NCBI GenBank assembly: GCA_018712885.1 | Contig: DVGE01000157.1 | Coordinates: forward strand, 1-5,888 | Direction of reading: 5' to 3' | Source of the DNA: Candidatus Pullichristensenella stercoripullorum | Lineage (GTDB): Bacteria > Bacillota > Clostridia > Christensenellales > Aristaeellaceae | DNA length: 5,888 nt | Shown here: one piece after another, positions 5,079-5,888 of the stretch | How positions within the stretch are numbered: the stretch's first letter is position 1 | Layout: every line of letters begins with the position of its first letter | The notes under the pieces: generated by a model | Told to the model about the DNA's origin: nothing | Seen by the model: the letters and a program-made list of their open reading frames with translations, nothing else | Database searches by the model: none | Translations under genes and position numbers: made by a program

Positions 5079-5107
5079 AAGCGCTGTCCGCGGTCGCGCT
5101 TTTATAT
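5079..5107 (+). terminator. possible second plus-strand terminator
   Basis: AAGCGC (5079-5084) pairs with GCGCTT (5096-5101) around an 11-nt loop containing the palindrome CCGCGG, and the stem is followed by TTTTATAT. It overlaps the stop codon of the convergent MazG-like gene. The stem is short, so this is a tentative backstop for transcripts from the membrane protein gene. Confidence 0.35.
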
Positions 5108-5437
5108 GTCCCCGGCCTGTCGGTGCTGCGATTTTTCCGCGCTGAAGCCCTCGGGGTAGCGCCTTTTCAGTTTGTCGATGTTGCGCTCGAGCACCTCGTC
5201 CAGGTCGATGCCCAGCGCCGTGGCGGTCTCGGCCAGATACCAGGCCACGTCGCCCAGCTCCTTGATAAGCCCTTCGCGGTCGAGCTCGTGCCCCTGCGCC
5301 AGGTGCTTTTTGACGATGTCGATGGCCTCGCCCGCCTCGCCGCACAGCCCCATCACGCCGTTGATGAGCACGTCGCGCCCGCGCAGGGCGGGGTTCATCG
5401 TCCGCGCCGCCAGTTTCTGATACTCGTTGCCGGTCAT
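5102..5437 (-). CDS. MazG-like nucleoside triphosphate pyrophosphohydrolase
   Basis: This small all-alpha pyrophosphohydrolase is of the MazG-like superfamily, which hydrolyses (d)NTPs to the monophosphate and pyrophosphate and can clean non-canonical nucleotides from the pool. It has 111 residues when started at the ATG at 5437. The metal-binding pattern is clear: GLCGEAGEAID with E34 and E37, then IKELGDVAWYLAE with E60 and D63 (ExxE...ExxD). The fold normally works as a dimer or tetramer. An in-frame ATG at 5467 would add 10 residues, but 5437 has AGAGAGG 7 nt upstream, while 5467 lies at the base of a hairpin. The gene follows RNase Y by 71 nt on the same strand with no clear promoter between, so read-through is plausible. 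The natural substrate is not predictable. The last dozen residues (SAEKSQHRQAGDI) look like a variable tail. Confidence 0.88.
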   Translation of the reverse strand: MTGNEYQKLAARTMNPALRGRDVLINGVMGLCGEAGEAIDIVKKHLAQGHELDREGLIKELGDVAWYLAETATALGIDLDEVLERNIDKLKRRYPEGFSAEKSQHRQAGDI

Positions 5438-5468
5438 AGCGTTTCCTCTCTTTTCATCAGTCCACAAA

Positions 5469-5495
5469 GGCCGCCTCCCGCGCGGGGAAGCGGCC
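5469..5495. terminator. hairpin between RNase Y and the MazG-like gene
   Basis: GGCCGC (5469-5474) pairs with GCGGCC (5490-5495). After one mismatch, TCCC (5476-5479) pairs with GGGA (5485-5488), leaving a GCGCG loop. On the minus strand it follows the RNase Y stop by 13 nt but is trailed only by TTTGTGG, so it would be a weak or partial terminator allowing read-through into the MazG-like gene. A role in protecting the RNase Y 3' end is also possible. Confidence 0.5.
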
Positions 5496-5508
5496 CTTGC
5501 TTTTCCAG

Positions 5509-5888
5509 TTACTTGGCGAACTCCACCGCACGGGTCTCGCGGATGACGTTGACCTTGATCTGGCCGGGATACTCCATCTCGCTCTCGATGCGCTTGACGA
5601 TCTCCTTGGCCAACACCAGCGTGCCGGCGTCGTTGACGTCGTCGGGCTTGACGATGATGCGGATCTCGCGGCCGGACTGGATGGCGTAGCAGGTCTCCAC
5701 GCCCTCGAAGGAGTAGGCGATGGATTCGAGCTTTTCCAGGCGCTTGATGTAGTTCTCCAGCGATTCGCGGCGCGCGCCGGGGCGGGCGGCGGAGATGGCG
5801 TCCGCGGCCTGCACCAGCACCGCTTCGACCGACTGGGCCTCCACGTCGCCGTGGTGGGCCATGATGCAGTTGACCACCTGATCGTTCT
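5509..5888 (-). CDS. rny: RNase Y (endoribonuclease), C-terminal part
   Basis: This is the C-terminal 125 residues of RNase Y, the membrane-anchored endoribonuclease that starts mRNA decay in many Firmicutes. The frame is open to the window edge, so the membrane segment, coiled coil, KH domain and most of the HD domain (family length about 510-530) lie outside. Visible are AHHGDVE, from the end of the HD domain, then VEAVLVQAADAISAARPGAR, the region ENYIKRLEKLESIAYSFEGVE, and the very conserved end YPGQIKVNVIRETRAVEFAK. The C-terminus is intact, with a TAA stop at 5509-5511. A GTG at 5877 is only an internal Val codon and not a start. A stem-loop follows the stop, and the MazG-like gene is downstream. 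Confidence 0.96.
   Translation of the reverse strand, partial: NDQVVNCIMAHHGDVEAQSVEAVLVQAADAISAARPGARRESLENYIKRLEKLESIAYSFEGVETCYAIQSGREIRIIVKPDDVNDAGTLVLAKEIVKRIESEMEYPGQIKVNVIRETRAVEFAK

Noticed and set aside
4237..5159. Overlapping open frames on both strands around the two-helix membrane protein
   Set aside because: They are Arg/Ala/Gly/Pro-rich and lack ribosome binding sites. The frame 4423-4944 has membrane helices and GGAGGAGG at the right distance.
5438..5467. Upstream ATG at 5467 for the MazG-like gene
   Set aside because: The ten added residues (MWTDEKRGNA) are not part of the fold, and the ATG at 5437 has a better spaced AGAGAGG.
1..5888. CRISPR array, tRNA, rRNA, insertion sequence or phage attachment site
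   Set aside because: I saw no regularly spaced direct repeats, cloverleaf-like sequence, transposase motif or long terminal inverted repeats anywhere in the window.

Overview
The window is gene-dense, GC-rich (about 60% or more by eye) and bacterial. Several features point to a strictly anaerobic Firmicute of the class Clostridia: a ferredoxin-type 2-oxoacid oxidoreductase, a DUF951 protein, two short Gram-positive-style type I signal peptidases, a clostridial-type DtxR regulator, RNase Y, and strong AGGAGG-type ribosome binding sites. No rRNA, tRNA, CRISPR array or insertion sequence was seen. I cannot name the species.

Positions 1-3890 hold a tightly packed plus-strand gene run. It starts with the C-terminal part of a thiamine-pyrophosphate (beta) subunit and the complete gamma subunit of a 2-oxoacid:ferredoxin oxidoreductase. 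A 70-residue DUF951 protein follows, then two different type I signal peptidases in tandem, then a 496-residue exported or membrane-anchored protein built like an M1 aminopeptidase. Gaps between genes run from a 4-nt overlap to 19 nt, so one transcript through all of them is likely. The last protein is the most interesting item. Its M1 scaffold is recognisable and its spacing intact, yet every catalytic and zinc-binding position is substituted, so it looks like a pseudopeptidase made next to the signal peptidases.

A 14-bp hairpin (3894-3938) separates this run from a convergent DtxR/MntR-family metal-dependent repressor (3959-4336, minus). That gene has a textbook sigma-A promoter (TTGACA, 17 nt, TATGAT) overlapped by two inverted repeats. 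Divergent from it is a two-helix membrane protein of unknown function (4423-4944, plus).

A 157-nt intergenic stretch rich in hairpins (4945-5101) leads to two minus-strand genes: a small MazG-like nucleoside triphosphate pyrophosphohydrolase (5102-5437) and, upstream of it, the C-terminal 125 residues of RNase Y (5509-5888, cut by the window edge). No stretch longer than about 300 bases lacks a gene.
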